A DNA stretch of 64,000 nt from Verrucomicrobiota bacterium (lineage in GTDB: Bacteria > Verrucomicrobiota > Verrucomicrobiia > Limisphaerales > PALSA-1396): contig JACQFP010000048.1 in NCBI GenBank assembly GCA_016200005.1, positions 28,612 to 92,611 of the forward strand, given 5' to 3'. The position numbers and the translations under genes were made by a program. The notes under the pieces were generated by a model. That model ran no database searches. It had not been told where the DNA came from and was given only the letters and a program-made list of their open reading frames with translations. This document shows positions 18,712-28,966 of this stretch, in pieces; within the stretch, counting starts at the first letter, position 1, and the number at the start of each line of letters is the position of its first letter.

Positions 18712-19542
18712 TCAGTGAACTCGCGCCCACTTCCACCGCGGGTCAGGGGCAACCCCTGAAGAATAATACTGAAAACCCAGGGAGCTGACTTTCACCGATT
18801 CCGCATGCCCATCCACCCACCCCGTGACACACCGCTTGTTGTGACGGTTGTTGGGCCGTTGCGGGTTTACCGTCCACCAGTCATCACTCGGGCAGCGGAA
18901 GAGACAACTCGTTCTCTGCGGATTCTCGTCTTTCCAGTCGTCGGGACTTTTGGCGTTTGGATTCACAATCTCGGAGGTGTCGGCCAGAGCCATTGTATCA
19001 GATGGTTTGGTGACCGAAGAAGCTTTCCAGAAGGTGGCAGGATCGACCCAGCCGGCTAATTCACCCAGACTCAAACCGATGCCAAACCCAGCACCTCTGT
19101 CTGCAGACGCTATGATGCTGGGACAGGTGAAAATGGCAGGGTTCGTCGAGGCCGAAGGCCCCATGTAGGACCGCACTAGATCAGGCCAGTCTGTCTTATC
19201 GGGTTCGTAGATTATGGCGGTCCCCTGCGGCAGGGCTCCGGCTACTGCCGCCGGCACCAGCGTATTATTATTATCTTCCGCATACATCACATAACCAATG
19301 CCGATCTGCCGCATGTTACTCAGGCACTTGATGGCCTTGGCTTTTTCCTTCGCCTTGGCCAGCGCCGGCAACAGCAACCCGGCCAGGATCGCGATGATGG
19401 CAATCACGACCAGCAGTTCAATCAAGGTAAAGCCGCGGGAGAAAACAGGACCATGGCGTGGCGGCACGGTGTTTGGCGGTGTGTCCACAAGAGGACAAAT
19501 TACATCCAATCGAGATGGTTGCGATTTCCAAAACGTGTTCAT
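18712..19542 (-). CDS. Prepilin-type N-terminal protein (pseudopilin)
   Basis: A 276-residue member with [10 protein letters not shown] at residues 37-46, [38 protein letters not shown], a CPSIIAS segment, [10 protein letters not shown] and a C-terminal [23 protein letters not shown] ending [10 protein letters not shown]. It would be anchored by its N-terminal helix with the C-terminal domain outside the inner membrane. It is the first gene of an operon that continues with the sialidase/VCBS fusion and an aminotransferase, and it has a copy of the shared promoter module 50-80 bp upstream. Its first half is nearly identical to the truncated copy at 21.1-21.4 kb. Confidence 0.9.
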   Translation of the reverse strand: MNTFWKSQPSRLDVICPLVDTPPNTVPPRHGPVFSRGFTLIELLVVIAIIAILAGLLLPALAKAKEKAKAIKCLSNMRQIGIGYVMYAEDNNNTLVPAAVAGALPQGTAIIYEPDKTDWPDLVRSYMGPSASTNPAIFTCPSIIASADRGAGFGIGLSLGELAGWVDPATFWKASSVTKPSDTMALADTSEIVNPNAKSPDDWKDENPQRTSCLFRCPSDDWWTVNPQRPNNRHNKRCVTGWVDGHAESVKVSSLGFQYYSSGVAPDPRWKWARVH

Positions 19543-19565
19543 TCTTACATGTTGGTTCTAGCAAA

Positions 19566-19623
19566 CCATTGCACCGAATTGAAACCCTAACTACCGTTTT
19601 ATCCTGAATTTGTTCTATTTTTC
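19566..19623 (-). promoter_or_regulatory. Shared AraC-type promoter module, copy G
   Basis: On the minus strand an A-rich distal half-site (19615-19623) is followed by AAAACGGTAGT ending at 19590. The 17-bp spacing leads to GCAATGG, the weakest -10 of the set. It lies just upstream of the pseudopilin at 19542. Confidence 0.45.
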
Positions 19624-19799
19624 CCGCTCCAAGGTGGATTAGGAGGCAGCAAGGCCAATAGCTCTCGTGCGGCTACGATCTCCTCGGTAGGAAATCCAAA
19701 CTTTGGAAGCAGACATCTCCCTTGCGATCATTATTGAATCGATAGGAAGTTGCCTTGCAACCGGTCGTCGTCTTAGCGCAGTTGTGCGGTTGAGCAGAG

Positions 19800-21044
19800 C
19801 TAAAATCGATCTGCCCGAAAAGGGGTTGGATCAAATGTTGGTGTCGCTTTGAGAATTAAATCCGCCGCCAATCGCCCTGTTCCGGGAGCGGATTGAAGAC
19901 CTAACATCTGATGTCCCGTTGCGAGCAAAAGGTTTTCATATTTTCCTGTGTATCCAATAATCGGGACGCCGTCGGGCGTACAGGGTCTCAATCCGCGCCA
20001 AATTTCGCGGACCTCGGGATTTTCGGGCAAGGAAAGAAACTGGCGTGTTCCGGCGAGAATCGCATCGACTCGCCTCGACGTGATAGAGTCGTCTTCGTTA
20101 ACGAGTTCGAGAGTTCCAGCCAGGCGGACCGAATCACCTCGAGGGGTGACTGCGATTTTTCTCTCCACCAACAGCATCGGAATTTTCGGGCCGGGAGAAA
20201 AAGACGGGACGATAACCGCGTAACCTTTGCCGCCTAAAACTGGAATGCGGAGTTTCAGTCTCTTTGCGATCGAGTGTGACCAGGCTCCAGTAGCCAAGAT
20301 ATATTGGTCGGCTTTCATTTCTCCCCGAGTAGTACGAACGCCGCGAATTTGGCGACCTGCGATGTGAAAATCAAACACTTCGGCACCGGCAATAATTGTT
20401 GCTCCATTTTTGACGGCAGCTTCGGCCATGGCTTTGACAATCTGCAGAGGTTCTGCGTGGGCTTCTTCCGGAAAATAAACTCCGCCTCGGATCGCTCCGG
20501 TGAGCGACGGTTCGAGTGAGTGGACTTGCGATTCATTGAGGACTCTGCCCGGAATGCCGTGTTTGGCCACAAGTTCCATTTCCTGTACCGCGGCTTGGAC
20601 ACCTGGGAGGCTTTGGCCCACCATGAGGAGCCCGCGTTTCTCGAAGGCGATCTGCGGAAATTCGGCAGCTAATCCCGCATAAGCGTCGAGACTATACTTC
20701 GAAATTGCGGTTAGCGCCTGAACCGACCGTGCCATGAGCGGTCCGTTCATCGAACGTAAAAAACGAATGAGCCATCTTGTCAAAAGGAAATCGGGGGACG
20801 GCTTGATGTAGAGCGGACTCTCCGGGTCGAGAAGCCAGCCGATCGACTTAAGCAACATTCCGGGCATGGGAAGGGGCAATGCGAAACAAGGGGTGAGCCA
20901 ACCCGCATTACCGTAAGAACATCCATAGCCCATCTGGCCTTTGTCGATGACAGTGACTTGAGCTCCGCGTCCACTGAGTTCGCGCGCGGCAGCCATGCCA
21001 ATGACGCCGCCTCCGATAATGAGGATGTCGGTTCGTGGTGACAT
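19800..21044 (-). CDS. FAD-dependent amino-acid dehydrogenase (DadA-like)
   Basis: A 414-residue DAO-family flavoprotein. It starts with the dinucleotide-binding DILIIGGGVIGMAAARELSGRG, then DKGQMGYGCSYGNAGWL, which is typical of D-amino-acid dehydrogenases. The C-terminus has the GLRPCTPDGVPIIGYTGKYENLLLATGHQMLGLQSAPGTGRL motif. It would oxidise a D-amino acid or similar amine, passing electrons to the respiratory chain. I take ATG 21044 as the start because it begins the flavin fold directly; an upstream ATG at 21116 adds a MLSKLIAQ leader encoded by the 73-bp repeat. It follows the truncated pseudopilin gene and shares its promoter. Confidence 0.87.
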   Translation of the reverse strand: MSPRTDILIIGGGVIGMAAARELSGRGAQVTVIDKGQMGYGCSYGNAGWLTPCFALPLPMPGMLLKSIGWLLDPESPLYIKPSPDFLLTRWLIRFLRSMNGPLMARSVQALTAISKYSLDAYAGLAAEFPQIAFEKRGLLMVGQSLPGVQAAVQEMELVAKHGIPGRVLNESQVHSLEPSLTGAIRGGVYFPEEAHAEPLQIVKAMAEAAVKNGATIIAGAEVFDFHIAGRQIRGVRTTRGEMKADQYILATGAWSHSIAKRLKLRIPVLGGKGYAVIVPSFSPGPKIPMLLVERKIAVTPRGDSVRLAGTLELVNEDDSITSRRVDAILAGTRQFLSLPENPEVREIWRGLRPCTPDGVPIIGYTGKYENLLLATGHQMLGLQSAPGTGRLAADLILKATPTFDPTPFRADRF

Positions 21045-21068
21045 GATTTCATTCTTACATGTTGGTTC

Positions 21069-21141
21069 GGCGAGTTGCGCAAGAGTCACCCCCTGAGCAA
21101 TGAGTTTACTGAGCATTTGACAATTAAAGATTCGATTCCGC
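21069..21141. repeat. 73-bp repeat, copy 2, at the pseudopilin truncation point
   Basis: Near-copy of 18581-18652. Its upstream edge coincides with the position where the pseudopilin frame at 21.1-21.4 kb is cut off, right after RQIGIG. The TAG stop of the shortened gene is created at this junction. This places the repeat at a recombination breakpoint. Confidence 0.7.
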
Positions 21142-21380
21142 TAACCAATGCCGATCTGCCTCATGTTACTCAGGCACTTGATGGACTTGGCTTTCTCCTT
21201 CGCCTTGGCCAGCGCCGGCAACAGCAACCCGGCCAGGATCGCGATGATTGCAATCACCACCAGCAGTTCGATCAGTGTGAATCCAGGATGCTCAGGGCGA
21301 TGCCGCGCGACGTTTCGCGAAGCACCTGCCGCGCGACGATTTAAGCCGCAGCAAGAAGTATCAGATTTGCTTGATGGCAT
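21141..21380 (-). pseudogene. Truncated pseudopilin (N-terminal 79 residues only)
   Basis: It keeps the leader, [46 protein letters not shown], and then stops. The complete paralog at 18712-19542 continues with [10 protein letters not shown] at the same point. The whole C-terminal domain is lost. I chose ATG 21380 because its distance to the -10 element (18 bp) equals that of the intact paralog at 33835. The membrane helix could still be made, but the exported domain cannot. It may now serve mainly as a leader cistron for the amino-acid dehydrogenase. Confidence 0.8.
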
Positions 21381-21398
21381 ACAAATCACGGATACCAA

Positions 21399-21455
21399 AC
21401 GGTACTAAGAATGAGAATTGCGACTACCAATTTTTGTGAAAATTGCGCTGTTTTC
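21399..21455 (-). promoter_or_regulatory. Shared AraC-type promoter module, copy D
   Basis: Minus-strand GAAAACAGCG (21446-21455) and AAAAATTGGTAGT (ending 21423) form the half-sites, here 20 bp apart. A 17-bp gap leads to GTACCGT (21399-21405). The start codon lies 18 bp after TACCGT, leaving a leader of roughly a dozen bases. Confidence 0.6.
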
Positions 21456-21814
21456 GGTTCCTTTCAGGACACCTTACTTCCATCCACCAAACCAGCATTC
21501 GTCAGGATGAAGATTGGAAATGCCGAGTGGCTTGATGAATTGAAACATTGTCGAGTCTGACGACCGATACGTGTTTGCCTGTTTGTGAACGGCAACCTGA
21601 GCGAGATTGACACAAGCATAAAACCATTCAGAATCATCCAATGCAGTTCGCCAGCATCAATATGATGGGCATTCACCTTCGCACCCGGCGTGTTATTGGA
21701 AGAGAGCGGTTCTTAACGCCCGGATCAGGATTGGGTTCGACGGGCACATTGAGCAATCTCCAAGCTCGAAATCGACCATCGTGAGTTTCATCCGGCACTG
21801 CACAGAAAGCGCGT
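21456..21814. other. Intergenic region before the AraC-family gene
   Basis: About 360 bp between promoter D (leftward) and the AraC-family gene (rightward). No gene, RNA or strong inverted repeat was recognised; it should contain the regulator's promoter. Confidence 0.4.
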
Positions 21815-22747
21815 ATGTCTGAAGTTGTTGTGCGACCGACCAAGTTGAGTGATCTCTCCTGGTTGCTGGACGTAAAGGAAACTGGGCAGCCTTTGACCGA
21901 ACTCTCCCCCATCCGGGTCCAGAAAAATACCGTCCATTCCGGCCAACACTACGCCACGCCGACGTGTCACATGTACTGTGAATTCGGGTTCATTCTGAAA
22001 GGCGCGGGATTGTTCTTCGTGGAGCGAGAAGAGGCGGAAACCCAGCCGGGTGATGTTTTCCTCGGAGAACCCGGGGTGCCGCATTGCGGAAAGACCTTGA
22101 AATATCCCTCCGCGCATATCGTCATTTATTTCCTGCCCAGTGTTTTGATCGAAATGGGGCCGGAAAGCGAAGGTTCAAGGGTGCTCCATCGATTTACCGG
22201 GAGCCATTCTCTGAAGGAACGCCTGGTCCGGCCTCCTCCTGGGCTGCGCCGGCGTTTGAAATCGGGTTTTGAAGAGATTTTAAACGAGTTTGAAAAGAAG
22301 GATTTTGGCCGGGAGATCCGATTGCGGAATTTGTTGACCGAGCTACTTGTTGAATTGATGCGCTGGGAACAGCGCGAAGGTCGCCGGACGGGAACCATCG
22401 AAACGGAGGCGGACTGGAAGCATATCAACAAAATTTTACATTATCTCCGGGAACACTCCACCGAGCCGATTTATTCGCAGGCGCTGGCGCAGGCGGTCGG
22501 TTTGGGCGAGTGGCGCGTGAACGCATTGTTCCAAGGTGCGCTGGGGATGTCCTGGGTAAAATATCTGCAAAGCTACCGTATTCATCGGGCGGCCGCCTTG
22601 TTGAGTGAGCCCGGCAGCAACGTCACCGAGACAGCATTTGCGGTCGGTTTTGAAAGTCTGAGCCACTTCAATGCGATCTTTCGCTCCCTCATGGGTGTTT
22701 CCCCGAGCGAGTATGCGAACATCTCGGTGCAGAAGAAAGCCGATTGA
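21815..22747 (+). CDS. AraC-family transcriptional regulator with cupin sensor domain
   Basis: A 310-residue regulator. Residues about 30-110 form a cupin-like AraC sensor (HMYCEFGFILKGAGLFFVER, then QPGDVFLGEPGVPHCG). Residues about 205-305 are the double helix-turn-helix with IYSQALAQAVGLGEWRVNALFQGALGMSWVKYLQSYRIHRAAALL and the VTETAFAVGFESLSHFNAIFRSLMGVSPSEY signature. Such proteins bind two direct half-sites about 21 bp apart and usually activate sugar-use genes. It is divergent from promoter copy D, which is about 360 bp away. The repeated direct-repeat promoter in this window is the type of site it would bind, although that link is not shown. Confidence 0.9.
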   Translation: MSEVVVRPTKLSDLSWLLDVKETGQPLTELSPIRVQKNTVHSGQHYATPTCHMYCEFGFILKGAGLFFVEREEAETQPGDVFLGEPGVPHCGKTLKYPSAHIVIYFLPSVLIEMGPESEGSRVLHRFTGSHSLKERLVRPPPGLRRRLKSGFEEILNEFEKKDFGREIRLRNLLTELLVELMRWEQREGRRTGTIETEADWKHINKILHYLREHSTEPIYSQALAQAVGLGEWRVNALFQGALGMSWVKYLQSYRIHRAAALLSEPGSNVTETAFAVGFESLSHFNAIFRSLMGVSPSEYANISVQKKAD

Positions 22748-22814
22748 ATTTTGGTGTCACATTCGAGTTCAAGGATGGAGATAGGTTGAAAAGAAGCCAG
22801 GCAGCGTGGGTCAC

Positions 22815-23633
<819 letters not shown>

Positions 23634-23732
23634 AACGTTCAGCCTTACTTTGGAAATCACGCGACGTATAAAGCGCAACACATCAGGCTCCCTCGTGTCC
23701 ACGCGACGAGTTAGAACGCAGGTGCGGACGAC

Positions 23733-24575
23733 TCAATCTTCAAGGTACCAAAACGAGTGGACCGCCTTGCCTGCTTTATCGACCTGCCAGAGCTTTTTGA
23801 ACGGTACGCGCTCTACGTGTCCATCTAGCAGCGTGACATTGGCGCCGTTGTTGTGGACCGTGGGTCGAGCATCATTGTACGCGTAACCTTGGTCATCGCC
23901 ACTGGAATCCAGCACCTTGTCATGATCCATGTCCATTGTGAACGGCGTGTACAAAGGGGAGTAAACGTAATGCGTGATGGAGTCCATGAAGATCAAGGCG
24001 TCATCCGGTCTTTTGACGCGCGAGGCTCTCAGAGGCGGGGTTTTTGGCCCGTAGTAGAATGGGGCGGTGAGCGGGTCTCCAGTGCCGAAGTTGGCACCGA
24101 TCCAGCAATTCCAGCCGTAGCCTGTCACGGTGGCGAACGGCGGCGACCCGACCTTGCCAGCCGGGCATTTGCGAAGGTCCCAGTTGAAGACATCCGCCGC
24201 CCCGAAGTTGGTGCCTTCCTGCGTGGGCTTTGCCACGTAGGGCGCCAGTTTCTGAAACAGGAACGGCAGCGTGAAAATATAATCGTCTGCCATATAAGGA
24301 ATGCGGTCGTTGTAGTCGCCCAAATACATGAGCGTGGCGAGGCCCCAATTTTTCATGTTGGAGGCACACTTGGTGGTGTGGGCTTTGCCCTTGGCTTTTG
24401 CCAGGGCGGGCAACAACAATCCAGCGAGGATGGCGATGATCGCAATGACCACCAACAGCTCGATCAGCGTGAAGCCGCTGCGACCGGAGCCATGCCGCAC
24501 GCTGTTTGACGGGTTACGCAACGTGGGTCGGTTCGAATTAAACCGAGGATATTGAGATTCGCTTTCTACATGCAT
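23733..24575 (-). CDS. Prepilin-type N-terminal protein (pseudopilin), tandem copy 1
   Basis: A 280-residue protein with [11 protein letters not shown] at about residues 33-43 and [54 protein letters not shown] stretch and C-terminal [28 protein letters not shown] follow. The [15 protein letters not shown] segment, also in the neighbour, could bind a metal. It has the best copy of the shared promoter module, with TAGAAT 20 bp before the start codon. Its role beyond membrane-anchored export is unknown. Confidence 0.9.
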   Translation of the reverse strand: MHVESESQYPRFNSNRPTLRNPSNSVRHGSGRSGFTLIELLVVIAIIAILAGLLLPALAKAKGKAHTTKCASNMKNWGLATLMYLGDYNDRIPYMADDYIFTLPFLFQKLAPYVAKPTQEGTNFGAADVFNWDLRKCPAGKVGSPPFATVTGYGWNCWIGANFGTGDPLTAPFYYGPKTPPLRASRVKRPDDALIFMDSITHYVYSPLYTPFTMDMDHDKVLDSSGDDQGYAYNDARPTVHNNGANVTLLDGHVERVPFKKLWQVDKAGKAVHSFWYLED

Positions 24576-24595
24576 TTCGCGTGCAATAAGATGGA

Positions 24596-24653
24596 ATTCT
24601 ACTGAGAATTAACTTTCAAACTACCATTTTTCGCTCAAACATACGCTGTTTTC
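24596..24653 (-). promoter_or_regulatory. Shared AraC-type promoter module, copy A (best match)
   Basis: Minus strand: GAAAACAGCG (24644-24653), then 21 bp later GAAAAATGGTAGT (ending 24620), then 17 bp, then GTAGAATTCC with TAGAAT (24596-24601) as -10. The start codon follows 20 bp later. Confidence 0.7.
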
Positions 24654-24782
24654 TGAGCCTTCGATTATTGGTTCCGTCGTTCGGGGAGGCGCCTAATTGG
24701 TCGCGCCCTTTGAGTCGTAGAGCAAGCCATTGGTAGCCGCTGCGTAGTTCTTTGAAAAGGAATGCCCGCCCGCCCGCGCGAT

Positions 24783-25673
24783 TCATCGAGGTAATAAATC
24801 CGAAGACGGCTTCGACTGGCCTACGAGGAAGCACTTGGCCATGCGTTTTCCAATCTCCAGCTTGGCATCTTTTCCAAAGTGAAGTTTGTCACTCTTGAGC
24901 GGCAAGTCTCGCGTACTCACAAAAACAATTTTGTCGTCAACACTGGCGGCAGCAACCTGTTTCTTTGTCGTAGTCTGCCGGGAGGCATTGGATTGACTCG
25001 CTGCGATTTCGCCAAGCACGGTCCGCATTCCGTCTGCCGCGCCAGGATACTGCGCGTTAATTCGGGCCGTGAGATTGGAAGCAAGCTGGAGCAAACGAAT
25101 ATCGGCGACCACTGCTTCGGCAGAGCTATTGCTTTCACCCTGGATATAGAGGAAGCCGCGCACGTTGAAGGCCTGTCCCTCTTTCGAGAGTGCAGCCAAG
25201 GCGGTACCCACCGTGTCCCGCAAATGACCCCACATGTGACCACGACCGGAGTTGGTCTCGAAGTTGGATTTATCCCAATAGGCATTACCACCGCCTCCCC
25301 GACACGCCTTGATGATCACAAAGTTCGTGCGCCCCGCCATGTGAAGTGTTCGGGCAAAGCCAAACTCCGGCCCCCAGAACATCGGATTCGCTCCACCGTC
25401 ACCCTGTTGCAACTGGAGGGGTACGAAAGCGCCTCCTGAATCGCCGTACAGGATTGGCGGGTAATGATTGTTGGTGGGATTGACGTTCGACCAGAAAATA
25501 CGAGTACTGGCGTCCCCCGGATACGGACCGGGAATGCAATCTGCGTCTTCAAGCTCGGTCGTGCCAAGGGCATTTGACTGCCCGGTCAGGATGTAGATAT
25601 CCACGGGGGCGGCTGCCGTTTGCATGGCGACGAATAGACTGATCGTGACTTGTAGCATCGAACGATATGACAT
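24783..25673 (-). CDS. Secreted SGNH esterase, sialate O-acetylesterase-like
   Basis: A 296-residue exported protein from ATG 25673, with signal peptide MSYRSMLQVTISLFVAMQTA. Catalytic blocks of the CE6/sialate O-acetylesterase-type SGNH family are visible: YILTGQSNALG with the nucleophile serine, CRGGGGNAYWDKSNF, YIQGESNSS, and a late DKLHFGKDAKLEIGKRMA holding the Asp/His pair. It would remove acetyl groups from sialic acid or from xylan-like sugars. It lies 41 bp after another SGNH gene at the end of the long pseudopilin-led operon from 33.8 kb. Confidence 0.85.
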   Translation of the reverse strand: MSYRSMLQVTISLFVAMQTAAAPVDIYILTGQSNALGTTELEDADCIPGPYPGDASTRIFWSNVNPTNNHYPPILYGDSGGAFVPLQLQQGDGGANPMFWGPEFGFARTLHMAGRTNFVIIKACRGGGGNAYWDKSNFETNSGRGHMWGHLRDTVGTALAALSKEGQAFNVRGFLYIQGESNSSAEAVVADIRLLQLASNLTARINAQYPGAADGMRTVLGEIAASQSNASRQTTTKKQVAAASVDDKIVFVSTRDLPLKSDKLHFGKDAKLEIGKRMAKCFLVGQSKPSSDLLPR

Positions 25674-25714
25674 GATCGGTATTTCTGGCTTAAACGTGTA
25701 AAGAACCAAGCCGT

Positions 25715-27022
25715 TCAAGGGGCCACTTTTCGCGTCGAGATTTGCGCCTGTTCTTGGAGCCAACGGGTTAGCAATTGTTTCGGCGATGACTTGTCTCCGG
25801 CCTTCCGTTCAATTGGGTCGAGATCGTGCCCCCGGATGATCGTGCGCGCGAGGTCCTGCCGGTGGCGTTCGGCACGCTGCAGGCTCGGCGTAAACACCGA
25901 CGGCAGGATGCCGATACAGTCAAACTCCCGCTTCACGTAGCTGATGCTCGAGTTGTACAGTTCACTGTAGTTTCGGATAAACCATTCCTCGTTTGTATCG
26001 GTTGCTGTTGCCGGGACGGCCACGACCACGAGGTCCGGCTTCTGTGCGCGGATGCCAGCCGCCGACTGCACGATCTTCGCCATCGACTGATCTGGCACGG
26101 CCCACGGGATCACCGTCACCTGAGCGTTCGGATTGATCCCTCGCAGCGCCTGAACGATGAACTTGTCGGCCGGCTCCATTGCAATCACCTTCACCGGCTC
26201 GCCTTTCGCGAGTTTCGCCCGCGTGAACGGAATCCCGGGAACGGGCGCCGGTACGTTTGCGAGCGAGATGCTCCGTCTTGTCATCGCACGAATAACCTCC
26301 TGCGCAATCACCTTGTGCCCATTCATGTTTGGGTGGATCCACTCGCTCATTAACATCATCCAGGCCGTCGCGTCCTTCGCACGAATGCCCTCGAATGCAC
26401 GGTACACGTCGGCCACTGGCACCTTCTCTTCAGTCCCGATCTGGCGGACCATGTCTGCGTAAGGTGACAACTGCTCGAATGGCCACCCTTCACTGCCGTG
26501 GTACACCGAACTCGGAGTGCATAGCACCACTTCGACCCCGGCAGCCTTGCAGAACCTCACAATCTGTGCCTGGTTGTCATGCGACTGCTGCGCGGGCATT
26601 GGGTTGGGGTGGCGAATGTCGTTCATGCCGAACGCGACAACCACCAGCGCAGGTTTCCGATCAAGCACGTCCGCGCGGATGCGAGCCAGGCCGTTGGCAG
26701 AGGTCTGTGAACTGATGCCCGCATTGATCATTTCCAACTTTGCCTTCGGGTAATGCCGCCTCAGTCCGATGCCCACCATGTCGCACCACGCACGCGCGGC
26801 ACCGGAATGGTAGTAAATGCCGGTGATGGAGTCACCGAAGCAGACGATGCGGACGGCCTCTTTACCCTCTTGCAGAAGCTGCACAGTACGCGGACAGCCT
26901 TTGTCTGCTCCACCAAAGCCTTTTGCTACAAAACCAAAGAGCAAAAATAAACAAACCAAAGGCAAAATCCCTTTTGAATGGATGGGGTGGTAAACTTCAC
27001 TTTGAGATGTTGATTCAGACAT
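25715..27022 (-). CDS. Secreted GDSL/SGNH hydrolase
   Basis: From ATG 27022 it has 435 residues, with a hydrophobic export segment GILPLVCLFLLFGFVAKGFG near residues 18-37. The SGNH domain covers roughly residues 55-245: VRIVCFGDSITGIYYH (block I), INAGISSQTSANGL (II), VVVAFGMNDIRHP (III) and EWIHPNMNGHKVIAQ (V). A second region (about 260-435) has NPNAQVTVIPWAVPDQSM and PDLVVVAVPATATDTNEEW, like a degenerate repeat of the same fold. It would de-esterify an exported glycan or lipid. The gene lies between the second GHL10-type gene and the sialate-esterase-like gene in the same direction. Confidence 0.83.
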   Translation of the reverse strand: MSESTSQSEVYHPIHSKGILPLVCLFLLFGFVAKGFGGADKGCPRTVQLLQEGKEAVRIVCFGDSITGIYYHSGAARAWCDMVGIGLRRHYPKAKLEMINAGISSQTSANGLARIRADVLDRKPALVVVAFGMNDIRHPNPMPAQQSHDNQAQIVRFCKAAGVEVVLCTPSSVYHGSEGWPFEQLSPYADMVRQIGTEEKVPVADVYRAFEGIRAKDATAWMMLMSEWIHPNMNGHKVIAQEVIRAMTRRSISLANVPAPVPGIPFTRAKLAKGEPVKVIAMEPADKFIVQALRGINPNAQVTVIPWAVPDQSMAKIVQSAAGIRAQKPDLVVVAVPATATDTNEEWFIRNYSELYNSSISYVKREFDCIGILPSVFTPSLQRAERHRQDLARTIIRGHDLDPIERKAGDKSSPKQLLTRWLQEQAQISTRKVAP

Positions 27023-27117
27023 TGGCTCTCTTCGGTATTTGCTTACTATACCAGTTTTCGCTATCCGCTTCTTAACGCTCATTCGTTTCCACTGGAGACT
27101 CGATCGCAGCGAAAGCC

Positions 27118-28917
27118 TTATCCACCCCAGTAAGGCCCAAACCGTCCGTCGCGAATCTGGTTTCCCAACTTTTTGAAAAAGTGGATTGTTCGGGGCGCCT
27201 TTTTCAAATCCAGGTTTTGAAGACGCCATAGAGTTTCTTCCTTGTGCCCGCAGCGGCTGATCCAACACCACTCAAAGACGTCCCCAACTCCAACATCCCA
27301 GAAGGTCACGCCATGAGATCCTGCCTCGTAAAGCTTGGGAAGATTCGGATAGAGAGTTCCGCTATAGAAAAGGCCGGGACTGAAGCGGATGCCCTGCGGC
27401 TGGCAAACCTCACGAAGGAATTCCAGGTTCAGTTTAGATGAACTAACCCCAAAGCCTTGCTCGGTGAAAACTTCATCCACCAATTTCTCCGCCACGAGCC
27501 GGCGCAGGTCCACTCCGTAGTTGAGATCGTCCTGCGCGGTGCCGTTGATGATGACGCTCGACGCAAGCTGCTGGCTGCTGCCGCGACGTTGTTGCTCCTG
27601 ATCGAGCATCGCGCGCAATTCCCGCATGAATTTCGTGACCACATCCGAACGAAAGGAGCCGATCAGTGGATCCGATTCGGGAATTTGTCGCGGGTCAATG
27701 CCGTGTTGGTCCTGGAAAAGCTGTCGGGCAGGCGGTTCGTAAAGAACCAAAGGGTAGCCACGAGTGAAGACAAGGTTGGCACCGTCGGCGCCAAACTGAA
27801 CCTGTTCCTGCAACAGGGCGATCAGGTGGGCGCGGACTTCCGGCACGGCCCAACTCATCCTCGTCACGGGCGTGCCGTCGCGGTCCTCACATCTCCACTG
27901 CGGATTATTTTGGTAAAATGGTGATTCCCAGTAGTCGGAGTACGGCTCAAAAAAACTCCAGCCCGCCGGCCGGATACCCACGTGAACCTGCATGCCGAGC
28001 TGGTGGGCGCGCTCGATCAACGCTTTGACGGGGATGATCTTTTGTTTCGCCAGCGCACGTGTAGCTTCTACAAAATGGCGGTCCCCGACACGCGGAAACA
28101 TTTCTGACTGCCATCCCTTCAGGAAACCAACTTTGGTCGGGTAGTTGACCTTGTCCGCGCCAGGAGACTGCAAGATGAGTGTTCCAAAGTCGGTGTCCCG
28201 GAATATTTCCACTTGCGACAAGAGCGCAGAGGCGGTTCGCTGGCTTCGATAAAACATGTCGCTGAAACCGTCGCTTGTGGCGGTGAGCACTCGATTGGTA
28301 CTGCTACCCTTCTCGGTTTCGATTCTACGGACTTCCTCCTCCGTCAACGGAATCAATTTCACATGGGTGATGCCACACGCCGCAACCACACCCGTAGTTT
28401 GCGGACGGAACAGCAACCTGCTTTCCTTGCGCAAGCGGACGGCGCGGAAGAATACTTCCTCCGAATTCCCATAATAATCGCCGAGACTGTTGAAGCGTGG
28501 AATCGAAGGTGGGTCGGTGTCGAGCCGAAGCCAAGCGGTAGTGGGGAGTTCCGGCGCGCTGAAAAGACCCACAAAGATGGCGTACCAACCTTCCAACTCC
28601 GGCGCTATTGAAAGTTCGGGCGCATCGGCCTCCGGCGGCGCCCAGACCATCTTGCCTTCATAACCATTTAGCATCCGATACGGGATGAGCTTCCAGCGTT
28701 TCCGCTTGAGAACCATATTGGACAATGCTGAACGGGGCTGGCATCGGGACAGATCAGTAATCACGATCGCATTGGTCGAATTGCTCCAGTCCGTCAAGGC
28801 GGCGCCTGCCCAAGGTTGAGCGGGTTTGACAGGTTCGCTTCGCGCGAGCAGCGGCTTCGTAATACTTGAACAAAACAGAATGGCGAGCAGCGTGAGCCGC
28901 GAGAAAGAGTTTCGCAT
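27118..28917 (-). CDS. Secreted glycosidase-like protein (GHL10/DUF187-type TIM barrel), copy 2
   Basis: A 599-residue protein with a signal peptide (MRNSFSRLTLLAILFCSS). After a beta-rich N-terminal part, residues about 220-520 look like a TIM barrel of the family-10-like glycosyl hydrolase group: KALIERAHQLGMQVHVGIRPAGWSF, then FGADGANLVFTRGYPLVLYEPP, ASSVIINGTAQDDLNYG and HGVTFWDVGVGDVFEWC. Substrate unknown. It is closely similar along its full length to the protein at 31101-32897, and an N-terminal remnant of a third copy lies between them. It starts 50 bp after the sialidase gene in the same operon. Confidence 0.8.
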   Translation of the reverse strand: MRNSFSRLTLLAILFCSSITKPLLARSEPVKPAQPWAGAALTDWSNSTNAIVITDLSRCQPRSALSNMVLKRKRWKLIPYRMLNGYEGKMVWAPPEADAPELSIAPELEGWYAIFVGLFSAPELPTTAWLRLDTDPPSIPRFNSLGDYYGNSEEVFFRAVRLRKESRLLFRPQTTGVVAACGITHVKLIPLTEEEVRRIETEKGSSTNRVLTATSDGFSDMFYRSQRTASALLSQVEIFRDTDFGTLILQSPGADKVNYPTKVGFLKGWQSEMFPRVGDRHFVEATRALAKQKIIPVKALIERAHQLGMQVHVGIRPAGWSFFEPYSDYWESPFYQNNPQWRCEDRDGTPVTRMSWAVPEVRAHLIALLQEQVQFGADGANLVFTRGYPLVLYEPPARQLFQDQHGIDPRQIPESDPLIGSFRSDVVTKFMRELRAMLDQEQQRRGSSQQLASSVIINGTAQDDLNYGVDLRRLVAEKLVDEVFTEQGFGVSSSKLNLEFLREVCQPQGIRFSPGLFYSGTLYPNLPKLYEAGSHGVTFWDVGVGDVFEWCWISRCGHKEETLWRLQNLDLKKAPRTIHFFKKLGNQIRDGRFGPYWGG

Positions 28918-28966
28918 ACTAAGGCATTCCAGATTGTTGATTAGGAATATTTTCAGGGTGACGTGT

